Assembly: GCA_039933785.1 (NCBI GenBank)
Contig: JBDTNL010000008.1
Location: forward strand, 15,736 to 79,735
DNA from: JBDTNL01 sp039933785
GTDB taxonomy: Bacteria; Acidobacteriota; Thermoanaerobaculia; Multivoradales; JAGPDF01
Reading direction: 5' to 3'
DNA: 64,000 bases
Shown: in pieces, positions 30,007 to 37,287 of the stretch
Layout: each line of letters begins with the position of its first letter
Position numbering within the stretch: the stretch's first letter is position 1
Program-made: the position numbers and the translations under genes
Notes under the pieces: model-generated
The model's input: only the letters and a program-made list of their open reading frames with translations
The model's database searches: none
What the model was told of the DNA's origin: nothing

Positions 30007-30602
30007 TGGCCGATCCAATGAACCTACGCTCGCGGTTGGCGAAGATTCCACTTCTGCGCCCGAGCCTGCCTCCGGGAGAGCGCTTCGGCGTGCTGGCGGA
30101 GTTCTCGACTCCGACCGCGCTCTACAATGCCTGCGAGAAGGTGCGCGACGCGGGCTTCACGCGTTGGGACGCGCACACGCCCTTCCCGATTCATGGCCTC
30201 GACCGTGCAATGGGGCTGCGCGCTTCCCGCATTCCATGGATCGTGCTGGTCCTCGCGCTCGGTGGCGCGGTGACCGCCATCAGCCTGCAGGGCTGGGTCG
30301 CGGCAATCGCGTACCCGCTGGTGGTGAGCGGCAAGCCTTTCTTCAGCTGGCCGGCGTTCATCCCCATCACCTTCGAGCTCGCCGTCCTCGGCGGAGCTCT
30401 GGGCGCGGTCTTCGGAATGTTCGCCTTCAATCAGCTCCCGACGCTGCACCACCCGCTCTTCAACTCAACGCGTTTCGAGCGCGCCAGCGACGACGGGTTC
30501 TTCATCTCGATCGAGTCGTGGGATCCCAAGTTCGACGCCACGACGACCTCGGAGCTCCTGCAGGGCCTGGGGGCCAGCCACGTCGAGCTGGTGGCGAGCT
30601 AG
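30006..30602 (+). CDS. actD: ACIII subunit ActD (DUF3341), copy 2
   Basis: This 198-residue protein has the DUF3341 pattern: FGVLAEFSTPTALYNACEKV, AHTPFPIHGLDRAMG, two membrane helices (~77-98 and ~118-140), and HHPLFNSTRFERASDDGFFI. The ATG overlaps the actC2 stop (TGATG). It is closely parallel to the ActD at 11731-12270 but has a ~20-residue N-terminal extension. Confidence 0.9.
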   Translation: MADPMNLRSRLAKIPLLRPSLPPGERFGVLAEFSTPTALYNACEKVRDAGFTRWDAHTPFPIHGLDRAMGLRASRIPWIVLVLALGGAVTAISLQGWVAAIAYPLVVSGKPFFSWPAFIPITFELAVLGGALGAVFGMFAFNQLPTLHHPLFNSTRFERASDDGFFISIESWDPKFDATTTSELLQGLGASHVELVAS

Positions 30603-30626
30603 GTGCTAGGGTGAGGAACGATCCCC

Positions 30627-31856
30627 ATGTCTGACGCTGCCGACCTACCGCGCACCGTATCCGCGGCGAGCCTGCGGGTGGAAAGCTCACCCGCCTGGAA
30701 CCGCCTGCCGACGGTTGGCTCCCTCATGGCGGCAGTAGGCCTCCTGGGCTCGCTCGCGATCGGCCTTGGGGGCAATGCGGCGGCGCAGACGCAACTCTGG
30801 CATTCCTGGCTGGTGGCGGCGCTGTTCGTGCTCACCATCGCGCTCGGCGGAATGTTCTTCGTGCTCATTCATCACGCCACACAGGCGGGCTGGAGCGTCA
30901 CCGTCCGGCGAATCGCCGAAAACGCCATGGCGGCCATCCCCTTCATCGCTCTGCTCTTTGTGCCCCTGCTCTTCGTGTTGAGTGAGCTCTTTCCATGGAG
31001 CCGCGCCGCGGAAGTGGCGCACGATCCGCTACTCGCGCACAAGGCCGCGCTGTTGAACACCCCATTCTTCGTCGGCCGGACGGTCGTCTACTTCCTACTC
31101 TGGTCGGCGATTGCGATCTGGTTTAACTCACTCTCTCGCCGCCAGGACGATGACGGCGATCAGGAAATCACCCGACGCATGCGCCGGGCCAGTCCGCCAG
31201 CGCTGATTGTTTTCGCCCTCACGGTCACCTTCGCCTCTTTCGACTGGTTGATGTCGCTCGACGCGCATTGGTATTCGACCATTTTCGGCGTCTACTTCTT
31301 CGCCGGCTGCCTGGTCGGAATCTATGCCTTCATGTCCCTGGTCGCGATCGGTCAACGCCGAGCCGGTTTGCTCCCGGGTGTCGTCACTACTGAGCACGTG
31401 AACCTGCTCGGCATGTTGCTCTTCGGTTTCGTCGCCTTCTGGGCGTATATCGGATTCTCCCAGTACCTCCTCATCTGGTACGCCAATCTGCCCGAGGAAA
31501 CAGGCTTCTTCGCCATGCGCCTGGCCGGCTCGTGGCGTCCGATCACCATCGGTCTCGTGCTCGGGCATTTCATCGTGCCGTTCTTCTTCTTGATGCCGCG
31601 GACGATCAAGCGCAACTCGACCGCGCTGGCCGTCGGCGCGGCCTGGATGCTGCTCATGCACGCACTCGATCTGCACTGGCTGGTGATGCCCATCCTCCAT
31701 CCCGAGGGCTTCACTCCGGCGCTCGTTGACGTCACCACGATGATCGGGGCAGTCGGGCTCTTCCTCGCCGCGTTCGGCCGCGCGAGCCGCCGCCAAGCCC
31801 TAGTGCCGGTGCGCGACCCGCGCCTGACCGAATCCCTGCTGTTCGACAACATCTGA
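30627..31856 (+). CDS. actF: ACIII membrane subunit ActF, NrfD-like (copy 2)
   Basis: This 409-residue protein has about ten membrane segments and ActF signatures: GRTVVYFLLWSAIAIWF, FASFDWLMSLDAHWYSTIFG, EHVNLLGMLLFGFVAFWAYI, GFSQYLLIWYANLPEE. It follows actD2 by 24 bases. Unlike the first operon, no ActE lies between ActD and ActF here. The operon therefore encodes only the membrane subunits C, D and F of an ACIII. Confidence 0.9.
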   Translation: MSDAADLPRTVSAASLRVESSPAWNRLPTVGSLMAAVGLLGSLAIGLGGNAAAQTQLWHSWLVAALFVLTIALGGMFFVLIHHATQAGWSVTVRRIAENAMAAIPFIALLFVPLLFVLSELFPWSRAAEVAHDPLLAHKAALLNTPFFVGRTVVYFLLWSAIAIWFNSLSRRQDDDGDQEITRRMRRASPPALIVFALTVTFASFDWLMSLDAHWYSTIFGVYFFAGCLVGIYAFMSLVAIGQRRAGLLPGVVTTEHVNLLGMLLFGFVAFWAYIGFSQYLLIWYANLPEETGFFAMRLAGSWRPITIGLVLGHFIVPFFFLMPRTIKRNSTALAVGAAWMLLMHALDLHWLVMPILHPEGFTPALVDVTTMIGAVGLFLAAFGRASRRQALVPVRDPRLTESLLFDNI

Positions 31857-31941
31857 AGGAGGCCGCAGCTATTCCGTCACGCGCCCCTCTTGATCCACCA
31901 CAAATTCAACCCATGGCGTACACCATCGGAGGATTTTCGCA

Positions 31942-32652
31942 ATGTTCAAGCCTAGTCGTTCCTCGCTCGCCTCGATCCTGTTACTTACGCTGTCGGCGGC
32001 TCCCGTCCTGGCCGCTTCGGCGGTGACCGGCACTGTCACGTACACGGGCAAGGTCCCTGCCCTCAAGCCGATCGACATGAACGCCGATCCGGCGTGCGCC
32101 TCGAAGCACACCACTCCACAGCCGAGCGACGTGCTCGTCCTCGGACCGGGCAACACGATGGGCAACGTCATGGTGCGGGTGAAGAGCGCGGTGACCGGCA
32201 CCTTCGCCGCTCCCGCGACGCCAGTGGTGATCGATCAGAAGGGCTGCCACTACTCGCCCCATGTCGTGGGAGTCATGGTCAACCAGACTCTCCAGCTCCG
32301 CAACTCGGACGGTTTGCTGCACAACGTGCACGCGCTGCCGAAGGTGAACGCACCGTTCAACATGGCGATGCCCGCCAACCGCACCGAGGCCGACACCAAG
32401 TTTGGCAAGGAAGAGGGTATGTTTCTGGTCAAGTGCGACGTGCACGGCTGGATGACCTCTTACGTGGGGGTTTTCTCGAATCCCTACTTCGCGGTCACCG
32501 GCCCGGACGGCAAGTTCACGATCTCCGGCTTGGCGCCGGGTACCTACGAGCTCGAGGCCTGGCACGAGAAGCTCGGCACCAAGACCGCGACCGTCACGGT
32601 GACCGCCGCCGGTGGAAAGACCGACTTCGCGTTCGCGCCGCCAGGAAGCTGA
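31942..32652 (+). CDS. Secreted cupredoxin-like protein with carboxypeptidase-regulatory-like repeat
   Basis: This 236-residue exported protein has a signal peptide at ~1-25 (ILLLTLSAAPVLA). An initial beta domain contains a candidate type-1 copper site: His in SDGLLHNVHALP and Cys, His and Met in VKCDVHGWMTSY. A C-terminal CarboxypepD_reg-like beta domain follows (VTGPDGKFTISGLAPGTYEL, WHEKLG). It sits exactly between ActF2 and CoxA2 in an operon that has no ActE and no heme c on CoxB, so it may be the electron carrier between them. That role is inferred. A GGAGG ribosome site precedes the ATG. Confidence 0.82.
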   Translation: MFKPSRSSLASILLLTLSAAPVLAASAVTGTVTYTGKVPALKPIDMNADPACASKHTTPQPSDVLVLGPGNTMGNVMVRVKSAVTGTFAAPATPVVIDQKGCHYSPHVVGVMVNQTLQLRNSDGLLHNVHALPKVNAPFNMAMPANRTEADTKFGKEEGMFLVKCDVHGWMTSYVGVFSNPYFAVTGPDGKFTISGLAPGTYELEAWHEKLGTKTATVTVTAAGGKTDFAFAPPGS

Positions 32653-32656
32653 CGCA

Positions 32657-34447
32657 ATGTCGACGACCGCCACGGAAGCAGCACACGCGCCTCACGGGGG
32701 CGCCGACGAGCATCACGACCACGGCGACCACGCTCCATTGGGCTTCCTGCGCAAGTACGTGTTCTCGACTGACCACAAGGTCATCGGCATCTGGTATGCG
32801 GTGACCGGCCTGTGCTTCCTGTTTTTCGGCTTCTGCCTCGTGATGCTGATGCGCTGGCAGCTCGCCTTCCCCGGCCGAGCGCTGCCGTGGATCGGCCACC
32901 TGTTCGGTGAGGCGCGCATGCCCGGCGGCTCGATGCTGCCCGAGTTCTACAACGAGCTCGGAGCCATGCACGGCACCATCATGGTGTTCCTGGGCGTCGT
33001 GCCGCTCGCCGTCGGCGGCTTCGGCAATTTCGTGCTGCCGCTGCAGCTCGGCGCGCCCGACATGGCATTCCCGAAGATCAATCTGGCGAGCTACTGGTCG
33101 TACTTCCTCGGCGGCGTCACCATGCTGGCGAGCTTCTTCGTCCCCGGAGGCGCGGCGCAGTCGGGCTGGACTTCTTACGCCCCACTCTCGGTGCTCGCCG
33201 GCAGCGGCCAGACAATGTGGCTCTTCGGCATGATCTTCCTGATCACGTCCTCGTTGCTCGGGTCGATCAACTTCATCGTCACCACGGTGCAGCTGCGCGC
33301 CCCCGGGCTCTCGTGGTTTCGCCTGCCGTTCTTCTGTTGGGCGCAGCTCGTCACGTCGTTCCTGCTGCTCCTCGCCTTTCCTCCCCTCGAGGCCGCCGGC
33401 GTGTTGCAGCTGATGGACCGCCTGGCGGGCAGCAGCTTCTTCATGCCCAGCGGATTGGTGGTCAGCGGACAGGCGGTGGCGTACTCCGGTGGCGGCAATC
33501 CGCTGCTCTGGCAGCACCTGTTCTGGTTCCTCGCTCACCCCGAGGTGTACGTCTTGATCCTGCCGGCCTTCGGCATCGTGGCCGAGGTGATCGCCAACAA
33601 CACGCGCAAGCCGTTGTTCGGCTACAAGATCATGGTGTATTCGCTGTGGTTCCTCGGCTTCATGTCGTTCATCGTCTGGGCGCACCACATGTTCTTCACC
33701 GGCATGGGCACCACGATGGCGGCGTTCTTCCAGACCACCACGATGATCATCTCGATTCCCTCAGTGGCGCTACTGACCTCGCTGATCATCTCGCTCTGGG
33801 GTGGGTCGATTCGATTCAACACGCCGATGCTGTTCGCGCTCGCCTTCCTGCCGATGTTCGGCATCGGCGGTCTTACGGGGCTACCACTCGGCCTTTCGGC
33901 GGCGGACATCCCGCTGCATGACACCTACTACGTGATCGGGCACTTCCACTACGTCGTGGCTCCGGGCACGTTGTTCGCGCTCTTCGCCGGTATCTACTAC
34001 TGGTTCCCCAAGGCGACCGGACGGATGATGAGCGACCGGCTCGGGAAGTTGCACTTCTGGCCATCCCTGGTCTTCATCAACGGCATCTTCATGCCCATGT
34101 TCATTGTCGGTCTCGCCGGAGTCTCGCGGCGGCTGTTCGATGGCGGCGCTTCCTACGACTTCGCGCAACCCGTATTGCATTGGAACCGCTTCATGTCCTA
34201 CTCGGCGTGGGGCCTCGCACTGGCGCAGATTCCGTTCATCATCAATTTCTTCTGGAGCATCAAGCACGGCAAGAAAGTGGACGACAACCCGTGGCAGGCG
34301 ACGACCCTCGAGTGGGCGGCGCCTTCGCCGCCGCCGCACGGGAACTTCACCACGCCGCCCGAAGCCCATCGTGGGCCGTACGAATACAGCGTGCCGGGAC
34401 ATCCCGGCGACTACACGCCACAGTTCCTCGCGGAACGGGCGAGCTAA
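32657..34447 (+). CDS. coxA: Cytochrome c oxidase subunit I, A1-type heme-copper oxidase
   Basis: I chose ATG 32657 (MSTTATEAAHAPHGG, 596 residues), 4 bases after the previous stop. A His-rich N-terminus (HEHHDHGDHA-like, residues ~8-30) precedes about twelve membrane helices. Key motifs are MHGTIMVFLG, H294 with E296 and Y298 in FLAHPEVYVL, WAHHMFFTG and HFHYVVAPG. E296 is the D-channel Glu that defines A1-type oxidases, in contrast to YSHP in the first CoxA. It is the catalytic subunit of the second, aa3-like oxidase. Confidence 0.94.
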   Translation: MSTTATEAAHAPHGGADEHHDHGDHAPLGFLRKYVFSTDHKVIGIWYAVTGLCFLFFGFCLVMLMRWQLAFPGRALPWIGHLFGEARMPGGSMLPEFYNELGAMHGTIMVFLGVVPLAVGGFGNFVLPLQLGAPDMAFPKINLASYWSYFLGGVTMLASFFVPGGAAQSGWTSYAPLSVLAGSGQTMWLFGMIFLITSSLLGSINFIVTTVQLRAPGLSWFRLPFFCWAQLVTSFLLLLAFPPLEAAGVLQLMDRLAGSSFFMPSGLVVSGQAVAYSGGGNPLLWQHLFWFLAHPEVYVLILPAFGIVAEVIANNTRKPLFGYKIMVYSLWFLGFMSFIVWAHHMFFTGMGTTMAAFFQTTTMIISIPSVALLTSLIISLWGGSIRFNTPMLFALAFLPMFGIGGLTGLPLGLSAADIPLHDTYYVIGHFHYVVAPGTLFALFAGIYYWFPKATGRMMSDRLGKLHFWPSLVFINGIFMPMFIVGLAGVSRRLFDGGASYDFAQPVLHWNRFMSYSAWGLALAQIPFIINFFWSIKHGKKVDDNPWQATTLEWAAPSPPPHGNFTTPPEAHRGPYEYSVPGHPGDYTPQFLAERAS

Positions 34448-34459
34448 GGGCCTCCGTCC

Positions 34460-35050
34460 ATGGAAATTCCCTATACCGTCGCCGAGCGGCCCGATACCGG
34501 GCTCAACAACGGCAAGATCGGCATCTGGCTCTTCCTCGCCTCCGAGGTCATGCTGTTCGGGGCGCTGTTCGCCACCTACCTGATGATGCGCACCGGCGCC
34601 GCGGTCTGGCCGCGCGGCGACACCATCCTCAACGTGCCGCTCGCCACGGTCAACACCATCGTCCTGATCTCATCCAGTGTCACCATGGTGATGGCTTGGG
34701 CATCGCTCAAGCGTCACGATTTCGGCAAGTTCCGCCTGTTCATGGGGATCACCATCCTCTGCGGCTTCGGCTTTCTGGGCATCAAGGCCTTCGAGTACGC
34801 ACACAAGTTCCACGAGGGCCTGCTGCCGAGCAAGAACACCTTCCTGGCGATCTATTTCACGCTCACCGGCCTGCATGGACTGCACGTGATCGGCGGGATG
34901 GCGGTCAATGCCTACCTATGGGGCCCGGGCGCCAAGCTTTGGAAGACCGATCCCGAGCACTTCACCAACCGGGTCGAGAACTCGGGGCTGTTCTGGCACT
35001 TCGTCGACCTGGTCTGGATCTTCCTGTTCCCGGTCCTCTATCTTCTTTAG
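34460..35050 (+). CDS. coxC: Cytochrome c oxidase subunit III (copy 2)
   Basis: This 196-residue protein has about five membrane helices with CoxC signatures: KIGIWLFLASEVMLFGALFA, FLGIKAFEYAHKFHEG, YFTLTGLHGLHVIGGM and FWHFVDLVWIFLFPVLYLL. It lies 12 bases after coxA2. It is shorter at the N-terminus than CoxC1. Confidence 0.92.
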   Translation: MEIPYTVAERPDTGLNNGKIGIWLFLASEVMLFGALFATYLMMRTGAAVWPRGDTILNVPLATVNTIVLISSSVTMVMAWASLKRHDFGKFRLFMGITILCGFGFLGIKAFEYAHKFHEGLLPSKNTFLAIYFTLTGLHGLHVIGGMAVNAYLWGPGAKLWKTDPEHFTNRVENSGLFWHFVDLVWIFLFPVLYLL

Positions 35051-35078
35051 TCACGACAGAGCCGAGGGAGTCGCGTCC

Positions 35079-35375
35079 ATGGGCAGTCACGCCGATATCG
35101 ATCGCCAGGTCAGGACCTACATCATGGTGTTCATCACCTTGATGGTGCTGACGCTGATCACGGTCACCATTTCCCGTCTGCATCTGCCAGTCCCGATGGC
35201 GGTCGCCCTGGCGCTCGTCGTTGCAACGATCAAGGGCGGGCTGGTGGCGAGCTATTTCATGCATCTGATCTCCGAGCGCAAGTTCATTTACTGGGTGCTT
35301 GGAGTCACCGTTGCGTTTTTCTTCTTCGTACTGCTGATCCCGCTCTGGGCGCACTTCGAGCCGATCAAGGTCTGA
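35079..35375 (+). CDS. Cytochrome c oxidase subunit IV-like protein (copy 2)
   Basis: This 98-residue protein has three membrane helices (TYIMVFITLMVLTLITVTIS, MAVALALVVATIKGGLVASY, YWVLGVTVAFFFFVLLIPLW). The middle helix carries ATIKGGLVASYFMHL, the subunit IV signature. ATG 35079 follows a GAGGGAG ribosome site. The frame is open further upstream inside coxC2 but without homology. Confidence 0.86.
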   Translation: MGSHADIDRQVRTYIMVFITLMVLTLITVTISRLHLPVPMAVALALVVATIKGGLVASYFMHLISERKFIYWVLGVTVAFFFFVLLIPLWAHFEPIKV

Positions 35376-35380
35376 CGGTC

Positions 35381-35578
35381 ATGACTCTCAAGAGCTTCCA
35401 CGTCGTCTTCATCAGCTGCTCGAGCGCGCTGTCGTTCCTGTTCGGCGTCTGGATCTTGGGCAATCCCGAGTTCACCGGCGCTCCTCGGTTAATCGCCGCG
35501 ATTGCCGCGTTCGCGGTCGGCCTCGGCCTGATCGGCTACGAGTCCTGGTTCCTGCGCTACTCGCGGAGGCACCAGTGA
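35381..35578 (+). CDS. Small two-helix membrane protein in cox operon
   Basis: This 65-residue protein has two membrane helices: VVFISCSSALSFLFGVWILG and LIAAIAAFAVGLGLIGYESW. It starts 5 bases after the subunit IV gene and overlaps the next gene by 4 bases, so it is translated as part of the operon. I do not recognise a named family. An accessory oxidase subunit or assembly role is likely from position only. Confidence 0.7.
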   Translation: MTLKSFHVVFISCSSALSFLFGVWILGNPEFTGAPRLIAAIAAFAVGLGLIGYESWFLRYSRRHQ

Positions 35579-35853
35579 GGCGGCTCAACCGGGGCGCCGC
35601 CCTGGTTCTGCTCAGCGGCCTGCTCTCGGCCGGACCGGCGTTCGCCTGCGACGTGTGCTATGGCGCCGCCAGCGGCTCGCCGCTGGTCACCAGCGCCCGG
35701 CTCGGGGTCTTCCTGCTCTTGGGCGTCACGGTTGCGGTCTTAGCCGGCTTCGCCAGGTTCTTCTTCTATCTGCGCACGCGCGCGCTCCAGGCTGCTAGCC
35801 AGGGCATAGCCTCGGAATGGGCGCAACTCCAGCGGAGCTCTTCGTCATGTTGA
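35575..35853 (+). CDS. Small secreted/membrane protein with CDVCYG motif in cox operon
   Basis: This 92-residue protein starts at GTG 35575. A signal peptide (residues ~1-24, ending PAFA) is followed immediately by a Cys pair in CDVCYGAASGSPLVTSARL, and then one membrane helix (~43-65, GVFLLLGVTVAVLAGFARFF). A mature N-terminus carrying CxxC next to the membrane suggests a thiol or metal role at the periplasmic face. I know similar short ORFs beside CoxB but no assigned function. It overlaps the start of coxB2 by 7 bases. Confidence 0.72.
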   Translation: MRRLNRGAALVLLSGLLSAGPAFACDVCYGAASGSPLVTSARLGVFLLLGVTVAVLAGFARFFFYLRTRALQAASQGIASEWAQLQRSSSSC

Positions 35854-36647
35854 AAGATTGGATGCCTCCGATCGCCTCGGCGCACGGCGCTCAGATCGAC
35901 AGCGCGCTCGACTGGGTGCACTGGCTGATGGCGATCTTGTTCATTGGCTGGATCAGCTTCTTTCTCTTTGCGCTTTGGCGATTCCGGCGTTCGCGGAATC
36001 CAGTCGCAAGCTACACCGGCGTCACCAGCCACGCCTCGAGCTGGCTCGAGGGCGGTGTCGCGGTCGCTGAAGCGATCCTCCTGGTCGGACTCTCGATCCC
36101 GCTGTGGGCCGCCCGAGTCTCGCAGTTTCCCGCCGAGAAGGACTCCGTCGTGGTGCGCGTGACCGGAGAACAGTTCGCCTGGAACATTCACTATCCCGGT
36201 CCGGACGGCGTGTTCGGGCGCACTTCGATCGACAAGATCGACCTGCAAACGAACCCCATGGGCCTCGACCGTAGCGATCCCGCCGCCAAGGACGACTTCA
36301 CCATGGTGAACCAGCTGCACATCCCGGTCGGCAAGTCGGTGATCGCGCATCTGAGCAGCAAGGACGTGATCCACAGCTTCAACGTCCCGGAAATGCGGAT
36401 CAAGCAGGACGCCGTGCCCGGCATCGACATTCCGGTCTGGTGGGTGCCCACCATCACCACAGCACAAATGCGTCAGCAGACCGGCAAACCGGAGTTCGTC
36501 TACGAGATCGCCTGCGCCCAGCTCTGCGGTATCGGCCACTACCGCATGCGCGCCTTCGTCACCGTCGAGACGCCAGAGGACTACCAGAAGTGGGTGGACG
36601 CTCAGGTCGAAGCGGCGAAGAGCGAAGGCGACGACGTCTGGAAGTAG
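35847..36647 (+). CDS. coxB: Cytochrome c oxidase subunit II (aa3-type, no heme c)
   Basis: I chose ATG 35847 (MLKDWMPPIA, 266 residues), which follows a GGAG ribosome site; an ATG at 35817 is also in frame. Two membrane helices (~25-45 and ~70-90) precede the CuA cupredoxin. Ligands are complete: H176, C223, C227, H231 and M234 (CAQLCGIGHYRM). No cytochrome c domain follows, unlike CoxB1, so a separate donor is needed. Gene order is unusual in that coxB comes last. Its TAG stop lies inside the left REP palindrome at 36644. Confidence 0.93.
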   Translation: MLKDWMPPIASAHGAQIDSALDWVHWLMAILFIGWISFFLFALWRFRRSRNPVASYTGVTSHASSWLEGGVAVAEAILLVGLSIPLWAARVSQFPAEKDSVVVRVTGEQFAWNIHYPGPDGVFGRTSIDKIDLQTNPMGLDRSDPAAKDDFTMVNQLHIPVGKSVIAHLSSKDVIHSFNVPEMRIKQDAVPGIDIPVWWVPTITTAQMRQQTGKPEFVYEIACAQLCGIGHYRMRAFVTVETPEDYQKWVDAQVEAAKSEGDDVWK

Positions 36648-36669
36648 GGGCACGGCGCCGCCGTGCCCT
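36644..36669 (+). repeat. REP palindrome, left copy
   Basis: A GGGGCACGGCG arm and a CGCCGTGCCC arm form a strong hairpin. It overlaps the coxB2 TAG stop (36645-36647). It is the inverted counterpart of 37216-37241 with one mismatch. As an RNA hairpin it could also stabilise or end the coxB2 transcript, although no T-run follows. Confidence 0.8.
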
Positions 36670-36697
36670 TACCCTTCGGCGCTCACCGCGTAGGAGT

Positions 36698-37172
36698 TCA
36701 GCGGTCAGGGTCGTCGGCTGCCCGCGGATTCTCAGGGTCCTCGGCCCACCGTGCCGGGTTCGCCGCAATGTAGTCGCGGACTCGGTTGATCGCGCCTTCG
36801 TCGCGGATAACTGACTCGTAGTAGTTGCGCTGCCACACCGGTGTGCCTCGCGGCGAGTCCAGGAGAGCATTCAGGCGCCGGATGGTCACGGACTTGAACG
36901 AGCGCGCGATCGCCGACGATATGCACTACGCCATGCATGTGATTGGGGATCACAACGAACTCGGCTGTGCTCAGCCGCACGTTGGACCGTCGGGCAGCGG
37001 TCGCACACCACTCCTCGCGAACGATTTCGCCGCAGGTGTTCAGAGACATCGCTCGATTGCTGATCTCGCCGAAAACGTTGCTTCTCTGGTAGCTGCAAAT
37101 CGTCACAAGATACGCGCCGGTTGAAGCGTAGTCATGGTCCGTGAGACGAATCGAGCGTCGACGTCCGGGCAT
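36698..37172 (-). pseudogene. REP-associated tyrosine transposase (RAYT, Y1 family), frameshifted
   Basis: The N-terminal frame starts at ATG 37172 with RRSIRLTDHDYASTGAYLVT and contains the HUH motif VVIPNHMHGVVHIV. Homology then moves to another frame at about 36900: SFKSVTIRRLNALLDSPRG and GTPVWQRNYYESVIRDE with the catalytic Tyr region, ending in YIAANPARWAEDPENP. A single frameshift therefore splits what should be a ~155-residue Y1_Tnp/RAYT protein. The gene looks inactive unless recoding occurs or the sequence has an error there. It lies between inverted REP copies. Confidence 0.8.
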
Positions 37173-37215
37173 GGTCAGGGGTTCTATTCCCGCAGGGTGG
37201 ACGTTCTCCCTACCC

Positions 37216-37241
37216 AGGGCACGGCGACGCCGTGCCCCTAC
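37216..37241 (-). repeat. REP palindrome, right copy
   Basis: This 26-base sequence is the reverse complement of 36644-36669 with one mismatch. Arms are AGGGCACGGCG and CGCCGTGCCCC. It lies 46 bases beyond the end of the radical SAM gene. Confidence 0.8.
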
Positions 37242-37287
37242 GAGAACATCCGCCTATGCCGCCGTTGGCGTTCATCCCCAGGCAGGC

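Larger units (their letters stand above)
36644..37241. mobile_element. REPtron-like unit: decayed RAYT gene between inverted REP palindromes
   Basis: Two 26-base copies of the same palindrome, in opposite orientation and differing at one base, lie at 36644-36669 and 37216-37241. Between them is one frameshifted REP-associated tyrosine transposase gene. This REP-RAYT-REP layout is the known REPtron arrangement. It separates the plus-strand cox operon from the minus-strand bd-like operon. Confidence 0.75.

Noticed and set aside
31869..32201. Minus-strand frame opposite the cupredoxin-like gene, ending in WVEFVVDQEGRVTE, which looked TonB-like
   Set aside because: It is short, overlaps a gene with a signal peptide and ribosome site on the other strand, and has no other supporting motif.
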